DNA from: Thermoleophilia bacterium
GTDB taxonomy: Bacteria; Actinomycetota; Thermoleophilia; Gaiellales; SKUG01
Reading direction: 5' to 3'
DNA length: 16,861 bases
Assembly (NCBI GenBank): GCA_020438525.1
Contig: JAGQUL010000092.1
Span: forward strand, 1 to 16,861
The notes under the pieces were generated by a model. It saw only the letters and a list, made by a program, of their open reading frames with translations. It was not told where the DNA came from and did no database searches. Each line of letters opens with the position of its first letter. Within the stretch, counting starts at the first letter, position 1. Positions 1 through 9,720 of the stretch are shown here, in pieces. A program made the position numbers and the translations under genes.

Positions 1-1764
<1,764 letters not shown>

Positions 1765-1822
1765 CCACGGCCCCTACCCGATCGGACCGAGTGCGATTCG
1801 GCGGGCACCAGGGGCAGCGCGG

Positions 1823-1828
1823 TAGGTT
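1823..1828 (+). promoter_or_regulatory. -10 hexamer TAGGTT, probable leaderless promoter of the FAH-family gene
   Basis: TAGGTT lies six bases before the ATG at 1835, leaving no room for a leader with a Shine-Dalgarno site. The same TANNNT-to-start spacing recurs at several other genes here. No convincing -35 is seen. Confidence 0.5.
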
Positions 1829-1834
1829 TGCGCC

Positions 1835-2539
1835 ATGGCCCCGCTCACACTGCCCCGCCCGACCAGCATCCGCGACTTCATGGCGTTCGAGGAACACGTG
1901 CGCAACGCTCGTGCGCGGCGCGGGGCGGAGGTTCCCCCGGAGTGGTACGAGGCACCCACGTTCTACTTCACGAATGCGGGTCCGAGCGCGCTGTTCGGCG
2001 ATGGCGCAACCGTTCCGAAGCCCGACTACACCGACATGCTCGACATCGAGCTCGAGGTCGCCGTGGTGATCGGCGTGGCCGGTCGCGACATCCCGGCCGA
2101 CCATGCCGGCGACCACGTCGCCGGCCTGACGATCTACGGCGACTGGAGCGCCCGCGACGTGCAGCGTCGCGAGATGGCGGTCGGTCTCGGCCCGTGCAAG
2201 GCGAAGGACTTCGCACAGTCGCTGGGACCCGTGCTCGTGCCGCTTGCCGACCTCGAGGACCGCGCCGCGGGGCGCGGCCGCTGGGACCTCGCCATGGACT
2301 TCATCGTGAACGACGAACGTGTCGGCGGCGGCAACCTCAAGGACATCCACTTCGACCTGTTCGAGCTGGTCGAGTTCGCCAGCCAGGGCGTCACGCTCGA
2401 GGAAGGTGACGTGCTCGGATCCGGCACCGTCGGAACCGGCTGCCTGCTCGAGCACCCGGATCGCGACTGGCTGCAGCCGGGCGACCGAGTCGAGCTCCGC
2501 ATCGAGCGCCTCGGATCGCTGCGCGCCACCGTCGGCTGA
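1835..2539 (+). CDS. Fumarylacetoacetate hydrolase family protein
   Basis: The 234-residue FAH-fold enzyme probably cleaves fumarylacetoacetate to fumarate and acetoacetate, the last step of homogentisate breakdown. Visible family residues are D14 and H21, which match the D126/H133 spacing of mouse FAH (metal ligand and catalytic His), the metal pair E72/E74 in LDIELEVAVVIG, D103 in YGDWSARD, and K122/K124. That D14-H21 pair so close to the N terminus supports the ATG at 1835. Translation appears leaderless, with a -10 six bases upstream. Homogentisate dioxygenase lies 1.5 kb away on the same strand but separated by a kinase gene, so the two are not one operon. The fold also covers ureidoglycolate lyase, acylpyruvate hydrolase and 2-keto-4-pentenoate hydratase. 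The exact substrate is inferred from context only. Confidence 0.85.
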   Translation: MAPLTLPRPTSIRDFMAFEEHVRNARARRGAEVPPEWYEAPTFYFTNAGPSALFGDGATVPKPDYTDMLDIELEVAVVIGVAGRDIPADHAGDHVAGLTIYGDWSARDVQRREMAVGLGPCKAKDFAQSLGPVLVPLADLEDRAAGRGRWDLAMDFIVNDERVGGGNLKDIHFDLFELVEFASQGVTLEEGDVLGSGTVGTGCLLEHPDRDWLQPGDRVELRIERLGSLRATVG

Positions 2540-2570
2540 GCAGCATCGGCGCCGAAGCCGAATCCAGCAG

Positions 2571-3899
2571 TCACGTCGCGGGCGGGAACGAAGCTTCCGC
2601 TGTTCGCCGGGCTTCCGCTCGCTCGATGGGCAGCTGGCACTCGAACACGGTGTGGCCGTCGGCGGATCGCGTGTAGCGGATCGTGCCGCCGTGCGCCTCG
2701 ACGAGCGTGCGGCAGATCGCGAGACCGAGCCCGGTGCTGTCGCTCCGCGTGCTGAACCGGGCGAACGGCAGGAACAGCTCGTCGACGTGCTGGGCAGGGA
2801 CGCCGGGCCCGTCGTCGATCACCTGCAGCACGGCCCGATCGTGATCCTCGTCGATCCGGACCAGCACGTCGCCGCCACCGTGCCGAATCGCGTTCACGAC
2901 GAGGTTCGTCACGACCTGCAGCATGCGCAGCCGGTCGACGCGAACGAGCGGCTCCTCCACGGCCACCACGCGCACGGCGCGCCCGTGGCCGGCGTCGATT
3001 CCGGCGATCGCGTCGACTGCGATCCTGCCGAGCCGTTCGGGCTCCGGCTCGAGCTTGAGCGAGTCCGGCCTGGTCGATCCGATCGTGAGCAGGTCCTCGA
3101 CCAGCGAGAGCAGTCGCAGTCCACCGTCGCGCGCGATGCGCATCAGCTCGTCGCGCTGCTCGTCGCTCATCTGCACGTCGTCGCGCATCATCGTCTCGAT
3201 CGAGCCGATCGTGGCGGTGAGCGGCGTTCGCAGCTCGTGCGAGACGTTCGCGATCAGGCGATCCCGCGACGCACCGACCTGCTCCACGCGCACGAGTGCG
3301 TCACGCTGCGCACGCGCGACCCGTTCCAGCCGCTGCTCGGTTCGCCGAACCGACGCCATGATGATCGCGCAGCCGACTCCGGTGATCAGGGTGATGAACG
3401 CGGTGGACGGGATCAGGAAGTGCTCGCCCCAGTCGTCGATCGCGTACGCCGCCAGGCTGATGCCGATCGACACGACCACCGTGAACGCCGCGGTGAACCA
3501 CGGGGTGAGGAAGTACGAGCCGATCACGATGAAGAAGAGGATCGAGGCCGACGACGACACGGGCTCGGGCGACGAGAAGAGCGCCACGAACTCCACGACC
3601 GTGGCAAGCACGAGGAACGCTCCCGTGACGCGGACGGCATCGACGCCACGAAGCACGAGCGTCGCCAACACGAACTGCAGCACCCAGAAGGCGAGGTTCG
3701 CCATCCACAGCGGTGCGGGAACCTGGTCGGGTTCTGCCAGCCACGACGCCACGGTCAGGAACGTCACCAGCAGGATCGTCGTCGGCATCACCAGCAGCAC
3801 GAATGCGCGAGCCGCGCGCGAACGCGCACGCTCCGCGCTGAACGCGGAATCGTCGTCGCCCGGCCCCCGGACCAGTCGTCTGATCATCCCCTGCCTCAT
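2571..3899 (-). CDS. Sensor histidine kinase with six-segment membrane input domain
   Basis: A complete membrane sensor kinase of 442 residues. Six hydrophobic segments occupy roughly residues 33-53, 65-83, 91-107, 117-133, 135-152 and 162-180, and no PAS, GAF or HAMP domain is evident. The H-box ANVSHELRTPLT carries the phospho-His at residue 221. The N-box NLVVNAIRHG is near 330, G1 DDGPGVP near 362, the F-box ELFLPFARF near 375 and G2 GLGLAIC near 392. ATG 3899 has AAGGA eight bases upstream and ATG 3887 has GAGG six bases upstream; either could be used. The frame continues upstream antisense to the dioxygenase gene, which is a shadow. From the H-box to the C terminus it matches the kinase at the left edge almost codon for codon, while the membrane halves differ. 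It is orphan, divergent from homogentisate dioxygenase and convergent with the FAH-family gene (31 bp gap). Confidence 0.92.
   Translation of the reverse strand: MRQGMIRRLVRGPGDDDSAFSAERARSRAARAFVLLVMPTTILLVTFLTVASWLAEPDQVPAPLWMANLAFWVLQFVLATLVLRGVDAVRVTGAFLVLATVVEFVALFSSPEPVSSSASILFFIVIGSYFLTPWFTAAFTVVVSIGISLAAYAIDDWGEHFLIPSTAFITLITGVGCAIIMASVRRTEQRLERVARAQRDALVRVEQVGASRDRLIANVSHELRTPLTATIGSIETMMRDDVQMSDEQRDELMRIARDGGLRLLSLVEDLLTIGSTRPDSLKLEPEPERLGRIAVDAIAGIDAGHGRAVRVVAVEEPLVRVDRLRMLQVVTNLVVNAIRHGGGDVLVRIDEDHDRAVLQVIDDGPGVPAQHVDELFLPFARFSTRSDSTGLGLAICRTLVEAHGGTIRYTRSADGHTVFECQLPIERAEARRTAEASFPPAT
2682..3266 (-). repeat. Long direct repeat, copy 2 (kinase catalytic half)
   Basis: Partner of 1-585. 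Shared stretches include the block gtgcgcctcg at 10-19 and 2691-2700. The two copies bracket the FAH-family gene. Confidence 0.8.
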
Positions 3900-3965
3900 C
3901 CTCGGCTTCCTTACCCCTCGCGCGAAAGTCCGGACCCCGCGACGCGCCGAAACATCGTGCCGAGG

Positions 3966-4001
3966 TAGCATCGGACCACGACGAGCACAGTCGATCGGAG
4001 G
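3966..4001 (+). promoter_or_regulatory. -10 TAGCAT (3966-3971) and Shine-Dalgarno GGAGG (3997-4001) of homogentisate dioxygenase
   Basis: TAGCAT is about 36 bases before the ATG at 4008, and GGAGG sits six bases before that ATG. This gene therefore seems to have a short leader, unlike the leaderless genes around it. The divergent kinase start is at 3899, so both promoters share about 108 bp. Confidence 0.5.
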
Positions 4002-4007
4002 TCCGAC

Positions 4008-5201
4008 ATGCCGATGTACCACGCGCTCGGGGAGATGCCCCGCAAGCGACACGTCCAGTTCCGGGCTCCCGACGGGGCGCTGTACGTCGAGGAGGTGTTC
4101 GGGCTCGAGGGCTTCGACGGGCCCGAATCGATCCTCTACCACCGCCGCTCGCCGTGCCGGATCACCAACGCTCGCGAGTTCGAGCCGCGCCCGATCACCG
4201 AGTGGGTGCCCAGGGAGTGGGCGCATCGGCACCTGCGCCTGGCGGACTTTCCTGCGCAGGGCGACCCGATCCGGGCTCGCCAGCCGTTCCTGTACAACAA
4301 CGACATCACGATGTGGTACGTGCGCCCGACCGAGCAGCAGTCGTACTACTACCGCAACGGGATGGGTGACGAGATCGTGTTCGTGCACGAGGGCAGCGGC
4401 GTGCTGCGCACGATGTTCGGCCCGATCGAGTACCGCGAAGGCGATTACCTCGTGATCCCGCGCGGCACGATCTACCGCTTCGAGATGGCCGAGGGATCCA
4501 CGCCGCAGCGCCACCTCGTGCTCGAGACGCCGGGCCACTTCTCGATCCCCAAGGACTTTCGCAACCAGTACGGCCAGCTGCTCGAGCACGCGCCGTACTA
4601 CCACCGCGACCTGCGTCGACCCAGCGAGGTCGAGTACCACGACGAGCAGGGCGAGTTCGAGCTGCACGTGCGGATCAACGACGGCTTCCAGGTCTACGAG
4701 CTCGACCACCATCCCTTCGACGTGGTCGGCTGGGACGGCTACAACTACCCCTTCGCGTTCAACATCTGGGACTACGAGCCCAAGGCCGGTCGACTGCACC
4801 AGCCGCCGCCCGCGCACCTGACGTGGCGCGGCCCGGGCTTCGTCGTGTGCAGCTTCATGCCGCGCATGCTCGACTGGGACAAGGAGGCGATCGTGGTGCC
4901 GTACCACCACTCGAACCTCGACTCCGAAGAGGTCCTGTACTACTTCAACGGGAACTTCGCGTCGCGCAAGGGCATCGACATCTCGTCCGTGACGCTCCAC
5001 CCGAGCGGCGTGCCGCACGGCCCGCAGCCCGGGCTCGACGAGAAGACGATCGGAATGCACTGGACCGACGAGGCCGCCGTGATGGTCGACACGTTCCGAC
5101 CGCTCAAGCTCGCGTCGGCCGCGGAGGCGTGGGACGACCCCGCCTACAAGTACTCGTGGAACGAGGACCGCGGCGTCGACGGTCCGATCACCGGCGACTG
5201 A
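4008..5201 (+). CDS. hmgA: Homogentisate 1,2-dioxygenase
   Basis: A cupin-fold iron dioxygenase that opens the ring of homogentisate to maleylacetoacetate in tyrosine/phenylalanine breakdown. The protein is 397 residues, shorter than the roughly 440 of the human and Pseudomonas enzymes. The ferrous ligands can be placed: His301 in PYHHSNLDSEEV (second His, six residues before Glu307) matches human H335/E341, and His337 in GVPHGPQPG matches H371. The N-terminal domain carries a typical YVEEVFG and a DEIVFVHEGSGVL cupin strand (about residues 122-134). The start is set by GGAGG six bases upstream. The maleylacetoacetate isomerase and 4-hydroxyphenylpyruvate dioxygenase expected for the pathway are not in this window; the FAH-family gene is the only other likely pathway member. 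Some paralogues act on related gentisate-like substrates, but the metal triad and overall layout fit homogentisate best. Confidence 0.9.
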   Translation: MPMYHALGEMPRKRHVQFRAPDGALYVEEVFGLEGFDGPESILYHRRSPCRITNAREFEPRPITEWVPREWAHRHLRLADFPAQGDPIRARQPFLYNNDITMWYVRPTEQQSYYYRNGMGDEIVFVHEGSGVLRTMFGPIEYREGDYLVIPRGTIYRFEMAEGSTPQRHLVLETPGHFSIPKDFRNQYGQLLEHAPYYHRDLRRPSEVEYHDEQGEFELHVRINDGFQVYELDHHPFDVVGWDGYNYPFAFNIWDYEPKAGRLHQPPPAHLTWRGPGFVVCSFMPRMLDWDKEAIVVPYHHSNLDSEEVLYYFNGNFASRKGIDISSVTLHPSGVPHGPQPGLDEKTIGMHWTDEAAVMVDTFRPLKLASAAEAWDDPAYKYSWNEDRGVDGPITGD

Positions 5202-5301
5202 TCGACGGTCGCACGAGGCGACTGACATCCGTGCACGGCGCGCCGAGACTCGACCCCTGATCGAGGTAGTGAATCGACACTTCGAGTCGGCATGCGGGCT
5301 C

Positions 5302-5319
5302 GTCGGACTCGCGTCCGAC
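5302..5319. repeat. Perfect 7-bp inverted repeat upstream of the small gene
   Basis: GTCGGAC (5302-5308) and GTCCGAC (5313-5319) are separated by TCGC. It covers the place where a -35 for the TACAGT at 5328 would lie, so it could be an operator. It could instead be a weak terminator hairpin for the dioxygenase gene 100 bp upstream, but there is no T tract. Confidence 0.4.
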
Positions 5320-5327
5320 TCCGCTCC

Positions 5328-5333
5328 TACAGT
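5328..5333 (+). promoter_or_regulatory. -10 hexamer TACAGT, probable leaderless promoter
   Basis: TACAGT is followed by eight bases (GTCCCCCC) and then the ATG at 5342. The C-rich spacer contains no ribosome-binding sequence, so translation is probably leaderless. Confidence 0.45.
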
Positions 5334-5341
5334 GTCCCCCC

Positions 5342-5629
5342 ATGACCCGCCGCGCGCTTGCCATCGATACGGACGCACTCGACCAGATCGGCCTCGAGGT
5401 CGACATGCGACTCACCGACGTGTGGTCGATGCTGTTCGAGCGCGGGGAGGACCTCGACACCGAGTTCCTCGGCTGGCTGCTGCGGCTGGCGTACGTCACC
5501 GGCTACTGGGACGCCTTGAGCGAGGGGGAGCGAGGCACGCTGTGCCGACAGCTCGGCTACCCCGTGCCGGAGCGCAGGAACGCTGCGGACTCGAGCCAGG
5601 CCGCGCCCGCGCCACACCCCGCCAGGTGA
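5342..5629 (+). CDS. Small acidic helical protein of unknown function
   Basis: A 95-residue protein I do not recognise. Residues 1-75 are acidic and look like amphipathic helices with many Leu, Trp and Tyr (WSMLFERGEDLDTEFLGWLL, then AYVTGYWDAL). Residues 76-95 are a Pro/Ala/Arg-rich tail that is probably disordered. No signal peptide, membrane segment, cysteine pair or catalytic motif is seen. Reading-frame composition is protein-like and the -10 TACAGT eight bases upstream supports the ATG at 5342. It follows homogentisate dioxygenase by 140 bp but has its own promoter. Its stop codon lies inside a hairpin shared with the converging RNase D gene. A regulatory or adaptor role is possible but unsupported. 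Confidence 0.65.
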   Translation: MTRRALAIDTDALDQIGLEVDMRLTDVWSMLFERGEDLDTEFLGWLLRLAYVTGYWDALSEGERGTLCRQLGYPVPERRNAADSSQAAPAPHPAR

Positions 5630-5669
5630 GGTGCACCGAGCCGACGCGCTCGCGCGCGGTGCATCTCAC
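5626..5669. terminator. Bidirectional hairpin spanning the stop codons of two converging genes
   Basis: GTGAGGTGCACCG (5626-5638) pairs with CGGTGCATCTCAC (5657-5669): 13 bp with one G-T pair around an 18-nt GC-rich loop. The TGA of the small gene (5627-5629) is in the left arm and the RNase D stop (5666-5668) in the right arm. There is no T run on either side, so it would be a tailless hairpin terminator or 3' end stabiliser. Confidence 0.6.
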
Positions 5670-6847
5670 TGGTCGTGGTGGATGACCAGGTAGGGCTCGC
5701 GGTCGATCAGCTGCAGCTGGATGCGGCCCTCGACCAGGTCGACGAGGTCGGCGCCGAACTGCTCGCGCCATCCGCGCAGCAGGAACGGCGCATCCACCAC
5801 GTCGGGTCGCCCGGCCGACACCCAGGTGATCAGCTCCTCGACGTCGCTCGAGGTGCCGACCAGCTCCGATGCGATGTCCTCCGCCTCGCAGCGCGCGCGC
5901 AGCAGGGCGGTGGCGAGACCCTTCGCGATCGCGGTGCGCTTGCGCACTCCGCGGATCGGCGGCGGGCCGTCCTCGACGATCGGCTCGGCGGTGCGGCCGC
6001 GCTCGATCGCGGCGAGCAGCTCGTCGAGGTCGCGCGGCTTCATCGACCCGTCGACTCCGCGCACTCGCTTGAGGTCCTTCACGGCCTTGGGCTTGCGCCG
6101 GGCGATCTCGATCAGCGTGGGGTCCTTCGCGATCCAGCCGACGGGCAGGTCGCGGATCCGGGCGAGCCGCTCGCGCCATGCAGCGACCTCGCGCAGCACG
6201 GCGAGGTCCTTCGCGCCCAGCTTGCCGCGTCGACCGACCTTGCGCCAGGCCTCCTCGGGCGCGGTGACGAACCGGTCGGCGCCGTCGAAGCGGCGGGAGA
6301 GCTCCTCGCGCATCCACTGCACGCGCCCGAGCGACTCGAGCCGCTCGGTGATCGTGTCGCTCATCGCGAACAGGTGCTCGACGTCCTCGCCGGCGTATCG
6401 CAGCTGCTTCTCGGCAAGCGGCCGCCGGCTCCAGTCGGTGAACGACTCGCTCGGCTGCACGCGACGCCTCGTCACCTCGTGCACGAGCTTCTCGTAGGCG
6501 AGGCCCGCGCTCAGCCCCATGAATCCCGCGGCGAGCTGCGTGTCGAACGTGTTGACCGGATCTGCGTCGTAGCGCTGCGCGAACGCCACGAGGTCGGCGT
6601 GCGGGGCGTGCATCACGACCTGCACGTCCGGGTCGCTGATCAGCGCCGCGATCGGTGCGAGGTCGACGCCCTCGAGCGGGTCGGCCAGGTAGACGCGACC
6701 GCCCACGTTCAGCTGTGCCAGGCAGACCTGTGGCGAGTACGTGCGCTCCCACAGGAACTCGGTGTCGATGCCGATGCGGCGGTCGCTGCGTGCCTGGTCG
6801 CACACGCGCTGGAGGTCGGCCGTCGTATCGAGCATCTCGTAGTCCAC
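5666..6847 (-). CDS. rnd: Ribonuclease D (3'-5' exoribonuclease with HRDC domain)
   Basis: A DEDDy-family exonuclease that trims 3' ends of tRNA precursors and other structured RNA in the cytoplasm; 393 residues, typical for the family. The catalytic residues are visible: D28 and E30 in IGIDTEF, D85 in HAPHADLVAF, and Y151 and D155 in YAGEDVEHL. An HRDC RNA-binding domain covers about residues 212-285 (WRERLARIRDLPVGWIAKD, then LKRVRGVDG), and a shorter helical region reaches the C terminus. The start is GTG 6847, because a TAGGAT -10 lies six bases upstream with no ribosome site between, so the message is probably leaderless; ATG 6835 is a weaker alternative. The gene is single, convergent with the small acidic protein gene, and ends inside the shared hairpin. 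Confidence 0.93.
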   Translation of the reverse strand: MDYEMLDTTADLQRVCDQARSDRRIGIDTEFLWERTYSPQVCLAQLNVGGRVYLADPLEGVDLAPIAALISDPDVQVVMHAPHADLVAFAQRYDADPVNTFDTQLAAGFMGLSAGLAYEKLVHEVTRRRVQPSESFTDWSRRPLAEKQLRYAGEDVEHLFAMSDTITERLESLGRVQWMREELSRRFDGADRFVTAPEEAWRKVGRRGKLGAKDLAVLREVAAWRERLARIRDLPVGWIAKDPTLIEIARRKPKAVKDLKRVRGVDGSMKPRDLDELLAAIERGRTAEPIVEDGPPPIRGVRKRTAIAKGLATALLRARCEAEDIASELVGTSSDVEELITWVSAGRPDVVDAPFLLRGWREQFGADLVDLVEGRIQLQLIDREPYLVIHHDQ

Positions 6848-6853
6848 CGCTGC

Positions 6854-6859
6854 ATCCTA
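6854..6859 (-). promoter_or_regulatory. -10 hexamer TAGGAT of the RNase D gene
   Basis: Read on the minus strand, TAGGAT is followed by GCAGCG and then the GTG start at 6847. The same hexamer is found upstream of the tRNA gene (9978-9983). Confidence 0.5.
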
Positions 6860-7056
6860 GTGGGCGCGGTGATCCGCCACCATGTCGACGGCCGGAGCGT
6901 CGACGATCCGCTCGATCGGTGCATCACGAACAGGCTAGGGAACCGACGCAATGTTCGGCTGCATGGACACGTCCTCCGGTAAGTGGAAATGCTTGGGAAT
7001 CAGACGGCGAAAGCTCGATGGGCCGACCGCCCCCCCGCGCGCACGCCTCCTCACGA

Positions 7057-7418
7057 ATGCGACGCCGACGCCGACATCCGGATCGAGGTCGCCCCTACCG
7101 GTTCGCCACGACGGTGACGATCGGTTCGTTGCTGCTGCTCTGCACCGGCCTTGCCTTGGCCTGGTCGACGACCTCGTTGCGCTCACGATCATCGACACGA
7201 ACGTGCACCGCAACGCCACGGCGAATTACCGCGTGACGCCGCTGCTGACCGGCACCAACTGGGAGGGGCCGTACGCCGAAGGCTCGATCGACTGCGGAGT
7301 CGGCACGCTCGAGGACCTGCAGGTCGTGCAGCATCAACGGCGGTGGGTGGGCGATCGTCACCGAAGGCAACAACTACGCCGGCGGCTCAACACGCCGACG
7401 CTGTCCGGTCAGTGGTGA
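7057..7418 (+). pseudogene. Frame-broken gene for a small exported protein
   Basis: The roughly 600-bp gap between RNase D and the chemoreceptor holds no intact gene but does contain protein-like pieces in changing frames. From ATG 7057 an Arg-rich N terminus runs into a hydrophobic helix (TIGSLLLLCTGLALAW), like a signal peptide or anchor. About 7165-7325 is protein-like in the next frame (ALTIIDTNVHRNATANYRV, then LTGTNWEGPYAEGSIDCG). From 7327 it is protein-like in the first frame again (CSINGGGWAIVTEGNNYAGG). At least two frameshifts are needed to join them, and the true end is unclear (stops at 7416-7418 or later). I do not recognise the family; a pilin-like or secreted repeat protein is possible. 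A run of seven C at 7030-7036 lies just upstream. The bases 6860-7056 hold nothing I can support. Confidence 0.4.
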
Positions 7419-7454
7419 CCTGCAAGCCGGTGTGCCACCGGGCGTGACCGCGGC

Positions 7455-9095
7455 TCAGGCAGCGAGGCTGCCACCAGGCGCGTTCGCGACGGGGTCTTCG
7501 GTGCCTCGAAACCGACCGACGATTCGACCCAGTCGCTCTGCCTCGACCGTCAGCGCCGATGCGCGCGAGGCCGCGTCATTGGCTGCGACGGACGCCGAAG
7601 CTGCCGCATCTGCGATCCGGGTCGCTACGGCGGCGTCCGAGGCGGCGGCGGATGCAGCTGCGACGGCTTCCTCCTCGATCCCTGCGACCTCGAGGGCGGT
7701 CGTTGCCGCCGACGATTCGATCCGCTGGAGGTCGTCACGAACGGTCGTCGCCGCAGCGGCTCCGTCCGACGCGAGGTCTGCGCCACGCATCGCGGTTGCG
7801 ACGACCGAGCGCGCATTCGATGCGACTCGCTCGACGAGCTCCGTGATCTGGTCGGCAGCAGACCTTGATTCGTCGGCAAGCGAGCGCACCTCGTCGGCCA
7901 CCACGGCGAAGCCGGCGCCGAACTCACCCGCTCGCGCTGCCTCGATGGCTGCGTTGAGCGCCAGCAGGTTGGTCTGGTCGGCGATTGCCGTGATGCTCCC
8001 TGCGAACGTCTCGATCAGTCCGACGTCACCGGCGAGCGTCGCCACGGAGTCGTGCAGCATTCGAGAGTCCTCGCCGAGTCGGCCGAGCGATGCGGTGGCC
8101 TGCTCCATCTGTCGAAGCGCGGTCTGGACGGCCTCGCGCTGGGCTCGTGTCGTGTCCGAGGCGGTCCGTGCGGCGTCCAGCTGGCGCTGCGTCGATGCTG
8201 CGCTCGAGCGTGCACGCTCGTCGATGCTCGACATGCCGGATGCGACCGCATCGGTACCGGCGCGCGAGCGGGCGACGATGCGATCGAGGTCGTCGCTCGC
8301 ATCGCGCAGGTAGCGAGTCGTCGCGGACAGCTCGTCGACCATGTTTCCCTGTGCGATCCGCAGCGAGTACGCGGCGGTCGCGAGCGCATCGTGTGCGGCA
8401 GGTCGGGCATTGCGGTCGCCGAGGTCCCCGTCGGCGATTCGACAGAGCTCGTCGACATGCTCGCGGATGCGTGCGACCATCGTCTCGAACGCGAGGCCGA
8501 GCCGATCGTCGGGGGACGCGGGAGCGACGGTGATGTCGACCCGGCCGGCGGCGATCGCATCGGCGTCGTTGGCGCGCTCGGCCAGGTACCGCTGCAGCGA
8601 CGAGAGTGCGAGCCCGAGGTCGTCACCGTCGCGTGGCTCGGGAAGGTCGACCATCAGGTCGCCACGTGCCAGCGACTTCAGCACGTTCGTGGTCGACTGC
8701 AGGGAGCTCGTCATGTGTTCGAGCGATGCACCGAGGCGATCGTCCTCGCTGCGGCGAACCCAGCGCTGCGAGCTTGATCCGAGTGCGATCGCCTCCGCCA
8801 CGTCCGCGAGCTCGACCGACTGCGACGCGAGGTCGTGCAGCGAGCCGACGACGTCATCGAGCTCGTCGCGCCTTCCCCCCGGCCGCGCTGCGCGCGGTTC
8901 GCGGCCCGCGGCGATGTCCCCTGCAAGCCGCGCCGCTCGGCGAGTGCGCGCGTGGATCCGGCCGACGAGTGCCATGTGCAACGAGCATGCGACTGCGAAC
9001 GCCCCGAGCTCGACCGTGCCCATGTATCCCCACGCCGCCGGCAGCAGCGCGATCGCGGGCGCCACGGACATCTGTATCAGCAGCGGAAATCGCAT
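7455..9095 (-). CDS. Methyl-accepting chemotaxis protein with poly-HAMP array, no periplasmic sensor domain
   Basis: A 546-residue chemoreceptor that would signal through CheA/CheW. The N terminus has two closely spaced hydrophobic helices (about 5-24 and 28-46) with almost no outside loop, so there is no extracellular ligand domain. Residues about 55-255 form five HAMP-like units: the pattern I/L-A-x-G recurs at 61, 103, 142, 181 and 220, each usually followed by an acidic DDxLG-type step. The signalling domain follows, with the conserved hairpin tip [20 protein letters not shown] (Q374) and [15 protein letters not shown]. The last 100 residues are Ala-rich coiled coil, and there is no CheR/CheB docking pentapeptide at the C terminus. 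ATG 9095 has GAAAGG upstream, and an in-frame six-codon mini reading frame (ATG 9116) stops directly before it. Other chemotaxis genes are not in the window. Confidence 0.92.
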   Translation of the reverse strand: MRFPLLIQMSVAPAIALLPAAWGYMGTVELGAFAVACSLHMALVGRIHARTRRAARLAGDIAAGREPRAARPGGRRDELDDVVGSLHDLASQSVELADVAEAIALGSSSQRWVRRSEDDRLGASLEHMTSSLQSTTNVLKSLARGDLMVDLPEPRDGDDLGLALSSLQRYLAERANDADAIAAGRVDITVAPASPDDRLGLAFETMVARIREHVDELCRIADGDLGDRNARPAAHDALATAAYSLRIAQGNMVDELSATTRYLRDASDDLDRIVARSRAGTDAVASGMSSIDERARSSAASTQRQLDAARTASDTTRAQREAVQTALRQMEQATASLGRLGEDSRMLHDSVATLAGDVGLIETFAGSITAIADQTNLLALNAAIEAARAGEFGAGFAVVADEVRSLADESRSAADQITELVERVASNARSVVATAMRGADLASDGAAAATTVRDDLQRIESSAATTALEVAGIEEEAVAAASAAASDAAVATRIADAAASASVAANDAASRASALTVEAERLGRIVGRFRGTEDPVANAPGGSLAA

Positions 9096-9197
9096 TCATT
9101 GACCTTTCACTTGCATGACCATTCCGCGGTTTCGGCATGCACCGGGGCGAACTTGAGCACGCAAGCGACGTGCAGCCGCCGTGGGCCTCGGGCGGCG

Positions 9198-9641
9198 CTA
9201 GGAACTCGACGCGAAGAACTGGTCGATCAGGATCGCGTTGCCGTCGGGGTCGACCAGCCGGATGTGCGCGGGACCGGACTCGCCCGCCGATTCGGCAACG
9301 CCCTCGAGCACCTCGACCCCCTGTTCGCGGACCGTTCGCTCGATGTCGCGCACGTCGGTGAACTCGCGGATGCGCTCCATGCGGCCGGTGAGGCCCGGGT
9401 TGAAGGTCAGCAGGTTCCCCTCGAACATCCCGTGGAACAGGCCGAGCGTCGACTCGCCGTTCTTGAGGATCAGGTACCCGTGGTCGGCATCGCCGCCGGT
9501 CACCACGAAGCCGAGCCGTTCGTAGAAGCGCCTGGAGACGTCGAGGTCGGCCACCGAGAGCGACAGCGAGAACGCGCCGAGCTCGAGCGTGCCGGGCAGG
9601 GAGTCGTCGCCTCGGTCCACCTGTGGCAGCTCTTCCAGCAT
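9198..9641 (-). CDS. VOC-superfamily (glyoxalase/dioxygenase fold) protein
   Basis: A 147-residue protein with the two beta-alpha-beta-beta-beta halves of the vicinal oxygen chelate fold. The first half has [20 protein letters not shown] and [14 protein letters not shown]; the second has the typical [17 protein letters not shown] ending. The usual first metal ligand (His or Gln on strand one) appears to be Ser, so classical glyoxalase I activity is unlikely. A binding or resistance role, or a different enzyme, remains open. The start is ATG 9641, which has GGAGG five bases upstream; the adjacent ATG 9644 leaves only two bases. It lies 102 bp upstream of the chemoreceptor on the same strand and may be co-transcribed. 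It is not HPPD, which is much longer, so it does not fill the missing homogentisate step. Confidence 0.8.
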   Translation of the reverse strand: MLEELPQVDRGDDSLPGTLELGAFSLSLSVADLDVSRRFYERLGFVVTGGDADHGYLILKNGESTLGLFHGMFEGNLLTFNPGLTGRMERIREFTDVRDIERTVREQGVEVLEGVAESAGESGPAHIRLVDPDGNAILIDQFFASSS

Positions 9642-9720
9642 CATGGCCTCCGTCGTTCAATCGATCGAGTGGACGGTGCCGTACCCGGGAGGGTGTTGCC
9701 AAAACAGCGGCAGCGCGCGG

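Noticed and set aside
3900..5378. Upstream extension of the kinase 2 frame
   Set aside because: It is antisense to homogentisate dioxygenase, whose iron ligands and ribosome site are clear. Kinase homology and start signals begin at 3899 or 3887.
6960..7056. Possible riboswitch-like stretch (purine-rich, with GGCGAAAGC)
   Set aside because: I could not fit it to any riboswitch consensus I know, and no intact gene follows.
9198..9641. VOC protein as the missing 4-hydroxyphenylpyruvate dioxygenase
   Set aside because: It has a single VOC domain of 147 residues; HPPD is about 350-400 residues with two domains and a His/His/Glu iron site that is not seen here.
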